A DNA stretch of 64,000 nucleotides, from assembly GCA_963974055.1 (NCBI GenBank), contig CAXBCP010000020.1, positions 1-64,000 of the forward strand, in the 5' to 3' direction. This document shows, piece after piece, positions 1-11,181 of this stretch; position 1 is the first letter of the stretch; each line of letters opens with the position of its first letter. The position numbers and the translations under genes are program-made. A model generated the notes under the pieces. The model was not told the origin of the DNA and ran no database searches. It saw nothing but the letters and a program-made list of their open reading frames with translations. The stretch comes from CAXBCP01 sp963974055. GTDB taxonomy: Bacteria > Pseudomonadota > Alphaproteobacteria > MPNO01 > UBA830.

Positions 1-24
1 ATCCCCGGAACAATTTCATAGGTA

Positions 25-363
25 ATGAATCAAATGCCGGATTCTTCCAGTTTACCCCAGCTATCGAGTTATCTCACCGCCTGCGAAGCCCTTGCGGAAT
101 CCCTGTTTAGCCAGATACCGCCGGAACGACGGGCACGGGCGGCGACATGGAGCACGGCGATCATGGAATCCCTCAAGGACGAGGGTCTGTCGACGTCTGA
201 TCTCCACCTGCTTCTCGGAACCCTCGCGGGAATGGCGGTCCGGGAAGACAAAACCCCGGAAGGGATCGAAAAGAACGACCTCCGTAATCATGCCCGAAAC
301 CTGATGATCGGCGCCTTCGAGCGCGGCTGCGACGGAATCTCGATGCTCGATCTGAAGAGCTGA
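25..363 (+). CDS. Conserved-looking hypothetical protein, 112 aa
   Basis: I do not recognise a family. The predicted protein is soluble, largely helical and acidic, with no signal peptide, membrane segment or cysteine cluster. Residues 10-35 and 60-105 look like amphipathic helices. ATG at 25 is preceded by a weak AGGT; a second ATG lies at 34. It ends 22 bases before the convergent stop of the CLC gene, with no obvious terminator between them. Codon usage (GC-rich third positions) matches its neighbours, so I take it as a real small gene. No function is proposed. Confidence 0.6.
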   Translation: MNQMPDSSSLPQLSSYLTACEALAESLFSQIPPERRARAATWSTAIMESLKDEGLSTSDLHLLLGTLAGMAVREDKTPEGIEKNDLRNHARNLMIGAFERGCDGISMLDLKS

Positions 364-385
364 CCCCGGCCCCGCGAAGACCCCG

Positions 386-2149
386 TCAGATTTCCCCGCG
401 TTCTTCACGCCGGGCGTCGAGCAGCGCACGGTTATAGATCAGCATGACGTCGATTTCGTGCAGGAAACCGACCAGTTTTCGCGTCTCGCGGTCCTGAACG
501 ATGGCGACATGCTCTTCGCCGGTGTCCTGCATCATCTTGAGGGCGTGTTCGAGCGTGTCGCCTGCGGCGAGCGACGGCGGGTGCAGACGCGCGATGTCCC
601 GGGCATTGACCACATCGTCGAGAGAATGATCGAAAGCGCTGTCCGACATATCCGCAAGGGTAATCGTCCCCGACAGCGCGCCGTCGTCATCGACCACGAA
701 AAGCTCGCCATGGGGAGCGGTAAGCAGTTTTTCGCGGACACCGTTGATATTCAGCGACTGCGCAACCGGTGTAAACTGGTGACTCATGACGTCGGAAACG
801 CGTGTGGTCGCCATCAGGCCGGACTCGCGCCCCCCCTTGATATTGACCCCCCGCCGCTCGAGCTGCCAGGTGAAGAAGGAATTCCCCCGCACCTGCTGCG
901 TAATGACGGTCGCGATTACCACCGCCATCATCACCGCGATGGTCAGCGCGTAATCGGCAGTGAGCTCGAACACTATGAGAATGGTGGAAATCGGCGCGCC
1001 GAGCACGGCGCCCGAGACAGCACCCAGCCCGACAAGGGTATAGGCCGAATGCCCCGAAGAAAGATCCGGGAAAAGCTGCGTTGCGATGATGCCGAACGCA
1101 CCCCCGACCATGGCCCCGATAAACATAGACGGACTGAACACCCCGCCGCCGAAGCCGGCACCGATACAGATTGCGGTCGCGGCGGTTTTTGCCGCGATCA
1201 GGGCCACCAGGATCGCCAGGTCGTACTGGCCCTTCAGCGCAATATCGGTGGCCTCGTACCCGACGCCAAGCACCTGGGGAAAGGCCAGTGCAATAATCCC
1301 GACACACAGCCCCCCGCCCATGGGTTTTAGCCATTGGGGCACGGGAATTTTGTCGATAACGTCGCTCGCAAATTCGATGGACCGCAGCAGGATAATCGCG
1401 GACAGCGCACAGACGACCCCGAGCAGTGCAAATGCAGGGAATTCCCAGAAAGACACGATGGACTGCCCCGGGATGATAAAGGCCGGGAAATCGCCGAAAT
1501 ATACCCGGGAAATAATGGTTCCCGTGACACCGGCAATCACGATGGGCGCAAAAGCGCTCAGCGCGTAATGGCCAATGACGACCTCAAGCGCAAAAAACAC
1601 GCCGGCAATCGGCGCGTTGAAGGACGCAGCAACGGCCGAGGCCACGCCACAGCCCAGCAGCGTGACTGCCTGGGACCGGCTCAGCCGCAGCCTGGTCGCG
1701 ACGAAGGACGACAGGGTCGCCCCCAGATGGACGACAGGGCCTTCACGCCCGACCGACGCCCCGACACTGATCGACGTAGCGCTCACAACCGCGGCGCCCA
1801 GACCTTCCCGGAGCGGGATAGCCCCCGATCGCAGTGCCGCCGCTTCCATGACGTCCGCGACAGCCCGGTTGCGCCGTCCAGGCATCAGGTACCGGATCAT
1901 CAATCCAACAAGCAACCCGCCGGCCGTCGGCACCAGGACGATCTGCCAGTCCGGCAGCAGGCCGACAACACCGGACATTTTTTCGAGCGAGGCGCCGAAC
2001 AGGACGGACTGTGCCAGCACCACGGCTTCCCGGAAGACGATTGCACCGAGGGCCGCCGCGGACCCCGTGATGACGGCCAGCAGAATGAGGATAAGCTGCC
2101 GGTTTCGGGCAAACCTGTATACAGGATCGAAAAACGGCGCGCCGCTCAT
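386..2149 (-). CDS. CLC-family chloride channel/transporter with two C-terminal CBS domains
   Basis: Inner-membrane anion carrier of the CLC family, 587 aa. The sequence shows about ten hydrophobic helices (residues 20-430), the SGAIP element matching the selectivity-filter GSGIP, the GREGP motif with the gating glutamate, and the GGGVFSPS motif. Two CBS repeats follow at roughly residues 450-505 and 525-575; such domains usually bind adenine nucleotides. In the helix beginning APIAG, the position that holds the proton glutamate in E. coli ClC-ec1 (E203) reads valine here (ALEVV versus IIEEM). Valine at this site is typical of CLC channels, so channel-like behaviour is possible, but that is an inference from one hand-aligned motif. 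The gene is convergent with the small gene to its left and shares a strand with the thioesterase operon across a gap of about 130 bases. Confidence 0.93.
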   Translation of the reverse strand: MSGAPFFDPVYRFARNRQLILILLAVITGSAAALGAIVFREAVVLAQSVLFGASLEKMSGVVGLLPDWQIVLVPTAGGLLVGLMIRYLMPGRRNRAVADVMEAAALRSGAIPLREGLGAAVVSATSISVGASVGREGPVVHLGATLSSFVATRLRLSRSQAVTLLGCGVASAVAASFNAPIAGVFFALEVVIGHYALSAFAPIVIAGVTGTIISRVYFGDFPAFIIPGQSIVSFWEFPAFALLGVVCALSAIILLRSIEFASDVIDKIPVPQWLKPMGGGLCVGIIALAFPQVLGVGYEATDIALKGQYDLAILVALIAAKTAATAICIGAGFGGGVFSPSMFIGAMVGGAFGIIATQLFPDLSSGHSAYTLVGLGAVSGAVLGAPISTILIVFELTADYALTIAVMMAVVIATVITQQVRGNSFFTWQLERRGVNIKGGRESGLMATTRVSDVMSHQFTPVAQSLNINGVREKLLTAPHGELFVVDDDGALSGTITLADMSDSAFDHSLDDVVNARDIARLHPPSLAAGDTLEHALKMMQDTGEEHVAIVQDRETRKLVGFLHEIDVMLIYNRALLDARREERGEI

Positions 2150-2278
2150 ACGGCGCCGCCCGGACCGGCCGGCCGGCGGCGATCGGAATAGGGTATCGGA
2201 TTCAAATACCTGGAAGCCATTCTGATAGGTGTATCCCGCCGGACGGTATGCGAAAAGCTCAAATTGCCATGCCCCGGC

Positions 2279-2764
2279 CTATTTGCGGCGAATACCCATC
2301 GCCGCGCATCGTTGATCTGGGACCGGCAAATTCCGGTGTTCGCCATACAGGGCCGTCGCCTTGTCCCGTATACCGGCGGGCATGGGCGCGACCTTCCGGA
2401 TGCCCATGTCGATATGAACCGTCATGAGTTCGTTCGTCGCGGACAAAAAGCCCTTTTCCGCGTGATACATGCGGTGGAAATAATGGAGGCGCTTTTCATC
2501 GTGATCGAGAAGCTGCGTCGTAACGAACACTTCGTCGCCCTGGTGGACTTCGGCGAGGTATAAGGCATGGGATTCGACCGCAAAGGTCGAACAACCCGTT
2601 TCCGTCCGATAGGTTTCATTCAGCCCGAGGCTGTTGTGAAACACGTCCGTCGCATGGTCGAAGATCAGAATGTAATAGGCCAGATTGAGATGGTTGTTAA
2701 AGTCGCACCACTCGCTGCGAACAGATTCCCGCCAGATTTCGGAGAGCCCCGTATCGTCTGTCAT
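2279..2764 (-). CDS. Hotdog-fold acyl-CoA thioesterase
   Basis: A 161 aa protein of the 4-hydroxybenzoyl-CoA-thioesterase-like hotdog family, which hydrolyses acyl-CoA to free acid and CoA in the cytoplasm. The N-terminal part has the pattern W-C-D-x-N-x-H-x-N (residues 18-26) where many family members carry their catalytic Asp, followed by the helix YYILIFDHATD. Closely similar proteins are annotated as betainyl-CoA thioesterases of carnitine breakdown, but the substrate cannot be fixed from the sequence. Its ATG overlaps the stop of the ATP-grasp gene by four bases (2761-2764), so the two are translationally coupled. It is the last gene of the five-gene minus-strand run that starts at 9219. 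Confidence 0.85.
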   Translation of the reverse strand: MTDDTGLSEIWRESVRSEWCDFNNHLNLAYYILIFDHATDVFHNSLGLNETYRTETGCSTFAVESHALYLAEVHQGDEVFVTTQLLDHDEKRLHYFHRMYHAEKGFLSATNELMTVHIDMGIRKVAPMPAGIRDKATALYGEHRNLPVPDQRCAAMGIRRK

Positions 2765-3480
2765 TTTGTGTCTCCAGCACTTTGCGCCGCCGCCTTCAGA
2801 ACAATCAGGCCGTCGGCCGCGACCGGCTTCGAGCCATTGATAATGAGCGGGTTTATGTCGATCTCTGCAATTTCGGGGTTCGCGATCGCCGCTTCGCTGA
2901 CACAGATAATCACACGGGCAAGCGCCGCCCTGTCGACCCGCGCCATACCGCGCACCGCATCGAGAATACGCGCCGCGCGAATTTCGTCCATCATGTCGTG
3001 CGCATCCGCCAGGCTCAACGGCGCCGACCGTACCGAAACGTCGTCAAGCACCTCGGTATAAATACCGCCAATACCGAATGTCACCGAGGGGGTCATCTGG
3101 TCGTCCCGGGTCATGCGGATCATCAGTTCGCGGCTGCCCCTGACCGTTTCCTGGACCAGGTATCCGCCCTTGAAACCGTGACCGGCACGGCCGGACAGCG
3201 TATCGAACGCGTCAGTTACATCCTGCCCGGATGCAAGACCGACGACAACAAGGCCCGCCTCGGTTTTGCGCTTCAGGTTCGGCGCACAGCCCTTGAGAAC
3301 GACCGGATAGCCGAGCGCTTCCGCCGCCGCCACGGCAGCGACCGCTGTATCGACAAGCGTTTCCCGGGTTACCGGCACGCCGTAGCCCGCAAGCACCCGC
3401 TTGCTGTCATATTCGGAAAGTGCGCCGTGGCCGGCTTCCAGAGCTGTGTTTATAAGGAGCCTGACGTCCGGGGATTGCAC
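2761..3480 (-). CDS. ATP-grasp protein, acetate-CoA ligase (ADP-forming) beta-subunit-like
   Basis: 239 aa, matching the ATP-grasp (beta) half of ADP-forming acyl-CoA synthetases, which interconvert acyl-CoA, ADP and phosphate with acid, CoA and ATP. Visible features are the N-terminal segment LSEYDSKRVLAGYGVPVTRE, the lysine in PVVLKG, and the C-terminal EIDINPLI that carries metal ligands. The CoA-binding alpha half is missing and is not encoded nearby, so it needs a partner elsewhere or does something else. Start is GTG at 3480, supported by a GAGGG ribosome site about eight bases upstream; no ATG is better placed. It follows metH by 20 bases and overlaps the thioesterase by four. Confidence 0.82.
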   Translation of the reverse strand: MQSPDVRLLINTALEAGHGALSEYDSKRVLAGYGVPVTRETLVDTAVAAVAAAEALGYPVVLKGCAPNLKRKTEAGLVVVGLASGQDVTDAFDTLSGRAGHGFKGGYLVQETVRGSRELMIRMTRDDQMTPSVTFGIGGIYTEVLDDVSVRSAPLSLADAHDMMDEIRAARILDAVRGMARVDRAALARVIICVSEAAIANPEIAEIDINPLIINGSKPVAADGLIVLKAAAQSAGDTK

Positions 3481-3500
3481 GATTTCGCCCTCATCGACAT

Positions 3501-7279
<3,779 letters not shown>

Positions 7280-7283
<4 letters not shown>

Positions 7284-8227
7284 GCCCTGGACTCCTGCCG
7301 TTGGCTCTCGAAACTCTCGGAACGCTCCTGGGCCTCGGGACGGACGCCGAGAATGTGGCAGATCGCATAAGACAGTTCTGCGCGGTTGAGAGTGTAAAAA
7401 TGAAATGCGTCGACGCCCTCGGCCTCGAGCAGGCGGCATTGCTCTGCCGCCGCTGTGGCCGCGACAAGGCGCCGGGTGTCAGGATCGTCGTCAAGGCCTT
7501 CGAACAGACGGGCCATTGAGTCGGGCACGGTCGTACCGCACATCGCGCTGAATTTTACGACCTGTGCAAAATTCGTCACCGGCAGAATACCGGGCACAAT
7601 TTCGACATCGATCCCCGCCTTGCGCACACGTTCGATAAAATCGAGATAAACCCTGACATCGAAGAAATACTGCGTTATCGCCCGGGTCGCACCGGCGTCG
7701 AGCTTCCGCTTCAGGTTGTCGAGATCGTCCGACACGCTGGCGGCGGCCGGATGGGTTTCGGGATAGGCGGCAACGCTGATTTCGAAATCGGCGACATCGC
7801 GCAGGCCTTTGACAAGATCCGACGCATAGGCATAGCCGCCGGGATGAGGCGCGTAGCCGTCTGCATCGTCGGGTGCATCGCCACGCAACGCGACGATGTG
7901 GCGAATGCCGTCCGCCCAGTACCGTTCCGCTACACTGTCCACTTCTTCCCGGGTGGCACCGACGCAGGTTAGATGCGCCGCCGCCGAGAGCGACGTTTCG
8001 GCATTGATCCGCGCCACGGTGTTATGGGTACGGTTCCGTGTCGTGCCGCCGGCACCGTAGGTAACGGACACAAACCGGGGCTGAAGGGGCTCCAGACGCT
8101 CGACGGAGTGCCACAGCGTAGCTGCCATGGAATCTGTTTTCGGCGGGAAGAATTCGAAAGAAATCTTCAGATCGCCGGCCGCCGCCGACGGCGCGGAAAA
8201 TAGGTTCTCAGGGGTCGCATTTATCAT
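7280..8227 (-). CDS. metF: 5,10-methylenetetrahydrofolate reductase
   Basis: 315 aa flavoprotein reductase making 5-methyltetrahydrofolate, the methyl donor used by the downstream MetH. The MetF signature is clear: ISFEFFPPKT near residue 23 with the catalytic Glu, VTYGAGG, ALRGDAP, and GATRAITQYFFD around residue 185. Length is normal for the family. It is coupled at both ends by four-base overlaps: its start with the ArsR-methyltransferase stop (8224-8227) and its stop with the metH start (7280-7283). The three genes therefore form a tight methyl-cycle operon. Confidence 0.97.
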
Positions 8228-9219
8228 GGGGAAATCAGTTCATCAGGGTTTATGCCGCTCGGCGCGATGCCGACGGGCAGGTTTTTATGGGGTTTCTGGC
8301 CGATCCAGATTTTGACCGTGAGCGGATGACCCGGCAGTGAATGCAGACCAGTGGTCCGTAACCCGCTCTGCGAAAACATGTCTGCAATTTCATCGTCACC
8401 GAATCCGAGCCGGCGATGCGCATGACTTTCACGCAGTTCCTCGATCTCGTGTGGCGCAAAATCCACGATTGCAAGTGTCCCGCCGGGCGCAAGCACCCGC
8501 GCAGCTTCAAGTATGGCCGCCGCCGGGTCGTCCGCGTAGTGCAGGACCAGATGCAGGGTCGCGATGTCGAATCCGGCATCTTCTACCGGCAACTGGTACA
8601 TATCGCCCTTCCGCACCTGGCATCCGCGGAGATCGAGCGTATCGAGGCGCGACCGGGCAAGGGCAAGCATTTCACGCGAAAAATCGACACCGACGCTTTG
8701 CGCAACTCGCGGGCCGAACAATTCCAGAACACGCCCCGTCCCGGTGCCGATGTCGATCATCCGCTGATCGCGACGGTGCGGCAGGACCTCCAGCAGCATC
8801 GTCTCGACCTCGACGTCATCGACATACATTGTTCTGATTTCATCCCATTCGCGGGCGTTTTCCCGAAAATAGGCATCTGCCGCATCCTGCCGGGCACGGC
8901 GGACATTCGCCAGCCGCTGCATGTCCCGACGCAGCTGCGGGTCGTTCTCCGGGATAAGGCCGACGATATGTTGCGACAATGCGCTGGCCCGCGACCCGGT
9001 CCGGTCGGCCAGACGGTAGAACACCCAGGCGCCTTCCTGAAACCGGTTCAGGAGTCCCGCATCGCAGAGCAGTTTCAAATGCCGGGAAACCCGCGGCTGG
9101 CTTTGCGCCAGGATATGCGTGAGCTCGCTGACGGTAAGTTCGCCCTGCATGCATATTGACAGAATGCGAAGCCGGGTTGGCTCTGCGACTGCCTTCAGCC
9201 TGTTGAGGAGAGTTTCCAA
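8224..9219 (-). CDS. ArsR-family regulator fused to a SAM-dependent methyltransferase
   Basis: 331 aa with two domains. Residues 1-95 are an ArsR-type winged helix (AVAEPTRLRIL, then the recognition region QSQPRVSRHLKLL). Residues 110-320 are a class I methyltransferase with the SAM-binding motif MIDIGTGTGRVLELF near residue 153 and a conserved acidic residue after it. No metal-binding cysteine pair is seen in the winged helix, so the ligand is more likely SAM or S-adenosylhomocysteine than a metal. Its position at the head of metF-metH suggests a repressor that senses methyl-cycle metabolites. A candidate operator lies about 50 bases upstream. Regulation by SAM/SAH is an inference from family and context. 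Confidence 0.88.
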   Translation of the reverse strand: METLLNRLKAVAEPTRLRILSICMQGELTVSELTHILAQSQPRVSRHLKLLCDAGLLNRFQEGAWVFYRLADRTGSRASALSQHIVGLIPENDPQLRRDMQRLANVRRARQDAADAYFRENAREWDEIRTMYVDDVEVETMLLEVLPHRRDQRMIDIGTGTGRVLELFGPRVAQSVGVDFSREMLALARSRLDTLDLRGCQVRKGDMYQLPVEDAGFDIATLHLVLHYADDPAAAILEAARVLAPGGTLAIVDFAPHEIEELRESHAHRRLGFGDDEIADMFSQSGLRTTGLHSLPGHPLTVKIWIGQKPHKNLPVGIAPSGINPDELISP

Positions 9220-9270
9220 AATCGTACCGCTTCTCGCATGTATGAATGACGCGACATCTATCGAATTAAG

Positions 9271-9290
9271 ATATAAAGATATTTACATAT
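9271..9290. promoter_or_regulatory. Candidate ArsR-type operator upstream of the metF-metH operon
   Basis: The 20-base site reads ATATAAAGATATTTACATAT. It is an imperfect palindrome in which 14 of 20 positions match the reverse complement, including ATAT at both ends and ATAT at the centre. It lies about 50 bases upstream of the ArsR-methyltransferase start, where an autoregulatory operator would be expected. Binding by that protein is an inference. Confidence 0.4.
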
Positions 9291-9570
9291 GGTTATAATA
9301 AATTCCAAACCTGTGCCAGCTTTAATTTTTATGACGGTTTTTGTCAGGATTTATCGGGAATATGAAATGCATCGAACGCGCCCGCAGTCGCGAGAGCGGG
9401 CCAGGGCCGCGCTGCACGGCAGCTGACCGGACGATGTTCTTCCCCTGCCGGACAATGCCGCCCGCAGGGTAAAGGAAGGGTTTACACGCTCAATTCCGCC
9501 GATTAAGTGTGTCTTTACACGATTCGACTAGGGTCGGGATTCCGTTACGGGATGTGGCATAATCAGGCAA

Positions 9571-9599
9571 TTGTATCGATTGGCAATTTGGCCTAATGT
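9571..9599 (+). promoter_or_regulatory. Candidate sigma-70 promoter of mlaA-mlaC
   Basis: TTGTAT at 9571-9576 and TAATGT at 9594-9599 are separated by 17 bases and match four of six -35 and four of six -10 consensus positions. Transcription would start near 9606, about 77 bases before the mlaA start. Confidence 0.3.
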
Positions 9600-9682
9600 C
9601 GCCGCCTAAGGTGGGCAGACCTTTGATGACATGTGTTTAACGAGCGACCTAAGCGAAGACGTGGACCAAGGGCGAGGGTATT

Positions 9683-10516
9683 GTGAAAGTGGTTAGAGTA
9701 ACACAAGGGCGCCTTGCCCGGATGATAGCAACCTCGACCTGCATAGCTATGCTTGCGGTCGGTTGCGCAACGCCGCCGCCAGCGAGCGACCGCGAGGCTT
9801 TGGCGGCTTTCAATGAAACGAACGATCCGTACGAGCCTTTCAACAGGGCAATGCTGGATTTCAATCTTGCGCTCGACAAGGCGCTCCTGAAACCGGTCGC
9901 CTATGTCTATAAGGAAGGCGTTCCGGACCCCCTTCAGATCAATGTCACCAATTTCCTGTCGAACCTTCGCGGGCCCGTGGTTTTCGCCAACGATCTTCTC
10001 CAGGGCGAGTTCGAACGCGCCGGAAACACTTTGCTGCGCTTTGCGATGAACTCGACCATAGGCATCCTGGGCATCAACGACTTCGCGGCGGAAGCGGGCG
10101 TGCCGAAACACACGGAAGATTTCGGACAGACACTCGCGACTTGGCAGGTCGAAGAAGGCCCGTACCTGGTTCTGCCGATTTTCGGACCGTCTAATCCGCG
10201 GGACGGCTTCGGTCTTCTGGCCGACAGCCTGATCGATCCCTTTACCTGGCTGACACCGTTCGAATTCCGCATCGGCCGCGCAGTGGGCCAGGCGGTCGAC
10301 CGCCGGGCACGCGCCTACGATCAGCTGAACGACCTTGAGAAAAATTCGCTCGATTTCTATGCGGCGATCCGAAGCCTCTATCGCCAGAAGCGGCGCGACG
10401 AGATTCGGAACGGCGCTCCCGCGACGATCAAACCTGTACCGGGCGGCCTCTCCGGCGCACCGACGACAGGCGCGCCGGCAACCCAGCAAAGCAACGCGAC
10501 ACCGACGGAAAAGTAA
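9683..10516 (+). CDS. mlaA: MlaA-family outer-membrane lipoprotein (VacJ)
   Basis: 277 aa. MlaA sits in the outer membrane and removes mislocalised phospholipids from the outer leaflet, passing them to periplasmic MlaC. The N-terminus has a lipoprotein signal with the lipobox LAVGC (Cys 28). The mature part has family motifs NDPYEPFNRAML, NFLSNLRGPVVFANDLLQG, FAMNSTIGILGINDFA and LPIFGPSNPRDGFG. The C-terminal 40 residues are a low-complexity Pro/Thr/Ala tail. GTG at 9683 is supported by GCGAGGG eight bases upstream; ATG at 9722 is an alternative but would shorten the signal n-region. mlaC follows directly. Confidence 0.95.
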   Translation: MKVVRVTQGRLARMIATSTCIAMLAVGCATPPPASDREALAAFNETNDPYEPFNRAMLDFNLALDKALLKPVAYVYKEGVPDPLQINVTNFLSNLRGPVVFANDLLQGEFERAGNTLLRFAMNSTIGILGINDFAAEAGVPKHTEDFGQTLATWQVEEGPYLVLPIFGPSNPRDGFGLLADSLIDPFTWLTPFEFRIGRAVGQAVDRRARAYDQLNDLEKNSLDFYAAIRSLYRQKRRDEIRNGAPATIKPVPGGLSGAPTTGAPATQQSNATPTEK

Positions 10517-11116
10517 ATGTTCAGATCGCCAATTGCAGCGCTCGGAGCGCTTGTTCTTCTCGTTCTGGTCCATACAACACCGACTGCGGCGGCCAATCCT
10601 GCCGGCTTCGTCAAAGACATGGGCGACAAGGCGTTCGCGTCGCTGAGCGAAACCGGCCTGACCGACGAACAGCGCGCCGAGCGGTTTCGCGGCCTTCTTC
10701 ACGAAGCTTTCGACCTTCCGAGAATTGCGCGATTTACGCTCGGACGCTATTGGCGGACCGCGACCGACGCCGAGAAGACCGAATTCATCGACCTCTTCGA
10801 AAAATTCGTCGTCCAGGCCTATTCGGCTCGCTTCCAGGATCTCAGCGGCAAAAAGCTGAACGTCATCCAGGCGCGCGAAGTCTCTGCGTCACAGGCGCTT
10901 GTTCTGTCGGAAATTCTTATTCCGGGAAAACCGTCGGTAAAGATTAACTGGCGTGTCCGGTCGAAGGATGAAGAGCACAAAATCGTCGACGTGATGGTCG
11001 AAGGCATCAGCATGAGCGTCACCCAGCGCGACGAATTTGCGGCCGTCATCCGCCAGACGGGCGGCAACATCGACGGCCTGATCAAGGCGCTGCGCCGCAA
11101 GACGGCCTCAAACTAG
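10517..11116 (+). CDS. mlaC: MlaC/Ttg2D-type periplasmic phospholipid-binding protein
   Basis: 199 aa protein with a signal peptide (about residues 1-26, ending near TAAA). MlaC shuttles phospholipid between MlaA and the inner-membrane MlaFEDB transporter. The body matches the Tol_Tol_Ttg2 family: FRGLLHEAFDLPRIARFTLGRYWR, then FEKFVVQAYSARF, and a C-terminal segment DGLIKALRRK. The ATG immediately follows the mlaA TAA stop, so the pair is an operon. mlaFEDB is not in this window. A strong terminator follows. Confidence 0.94.
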   Translation: MFRSPIAALGALVLLVLVHTTPTAAANPAGFVKDMGDKAFASLSETGLTDEQRAERFRGLLHEAFDLPRIARFTLGRYWRTATDAEKTEFIDLFEKFVVQAYSARFQDLSGKKLNVIQAREVSASQALVLSEILIPGKPSVKINWRVRSKDEEHKIVDVMVEGISMSVTQRDEFAAVIRQTGGNIDGLIKALRRKTASN

Positions 11117-11138
11117 CCCTTTTACTGACTGTTTCGGG

Positions 11139-11170
11139 AAAAACCCCGCCGGGTTTCCGGCGGGGTTTTT
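11139..11170. terminator. Bidirectional rho-independent terminator, mlaC / ettA
   Basis: A GC-rich stem of about 12 pairs (AAACCCCGCCGG paired with CCGGCGGGGTTT) has a four-base loop and A/T runs on both sides. It can stop transcription from mlaC on the plus strand and from ettA on the minus strand. Confidence 0.9.
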
Positions 11171-11181
11171 CGTGTGCGGGA

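Larger units (their letters stand above)
9220..9682. other. Divergent intergenic region, ArsR-methyltransferase / mlaA
   Basis: 463 bases with no convincing gene. It holds the promoters of two divergent operons, the partial palindrome at 9271-9290 near the left gene, a sigma-70-like promoter at 9571-9599 near mlaA, and two direct copies of TTTACACG whose starts (9481 and 9514) are 33 bases apart, about three helical turns. The left third is clearly AT-rich. Confidence 0.6.

Noticed and set aside
7284..7439. N-terminal extension of MetH
   Set aside because: The extra 52 residues lie inside metF and are unlike MetH; the ATG at 7283 is coupled to the metF stop.
9220..9300. SAM, SAH or cobalamin riboswitch ahead of the metF-metH operon
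   Set aside because: I could not find the conserved core of any of these, and the ArsR-type regulator with a palindrome explains control more simply.
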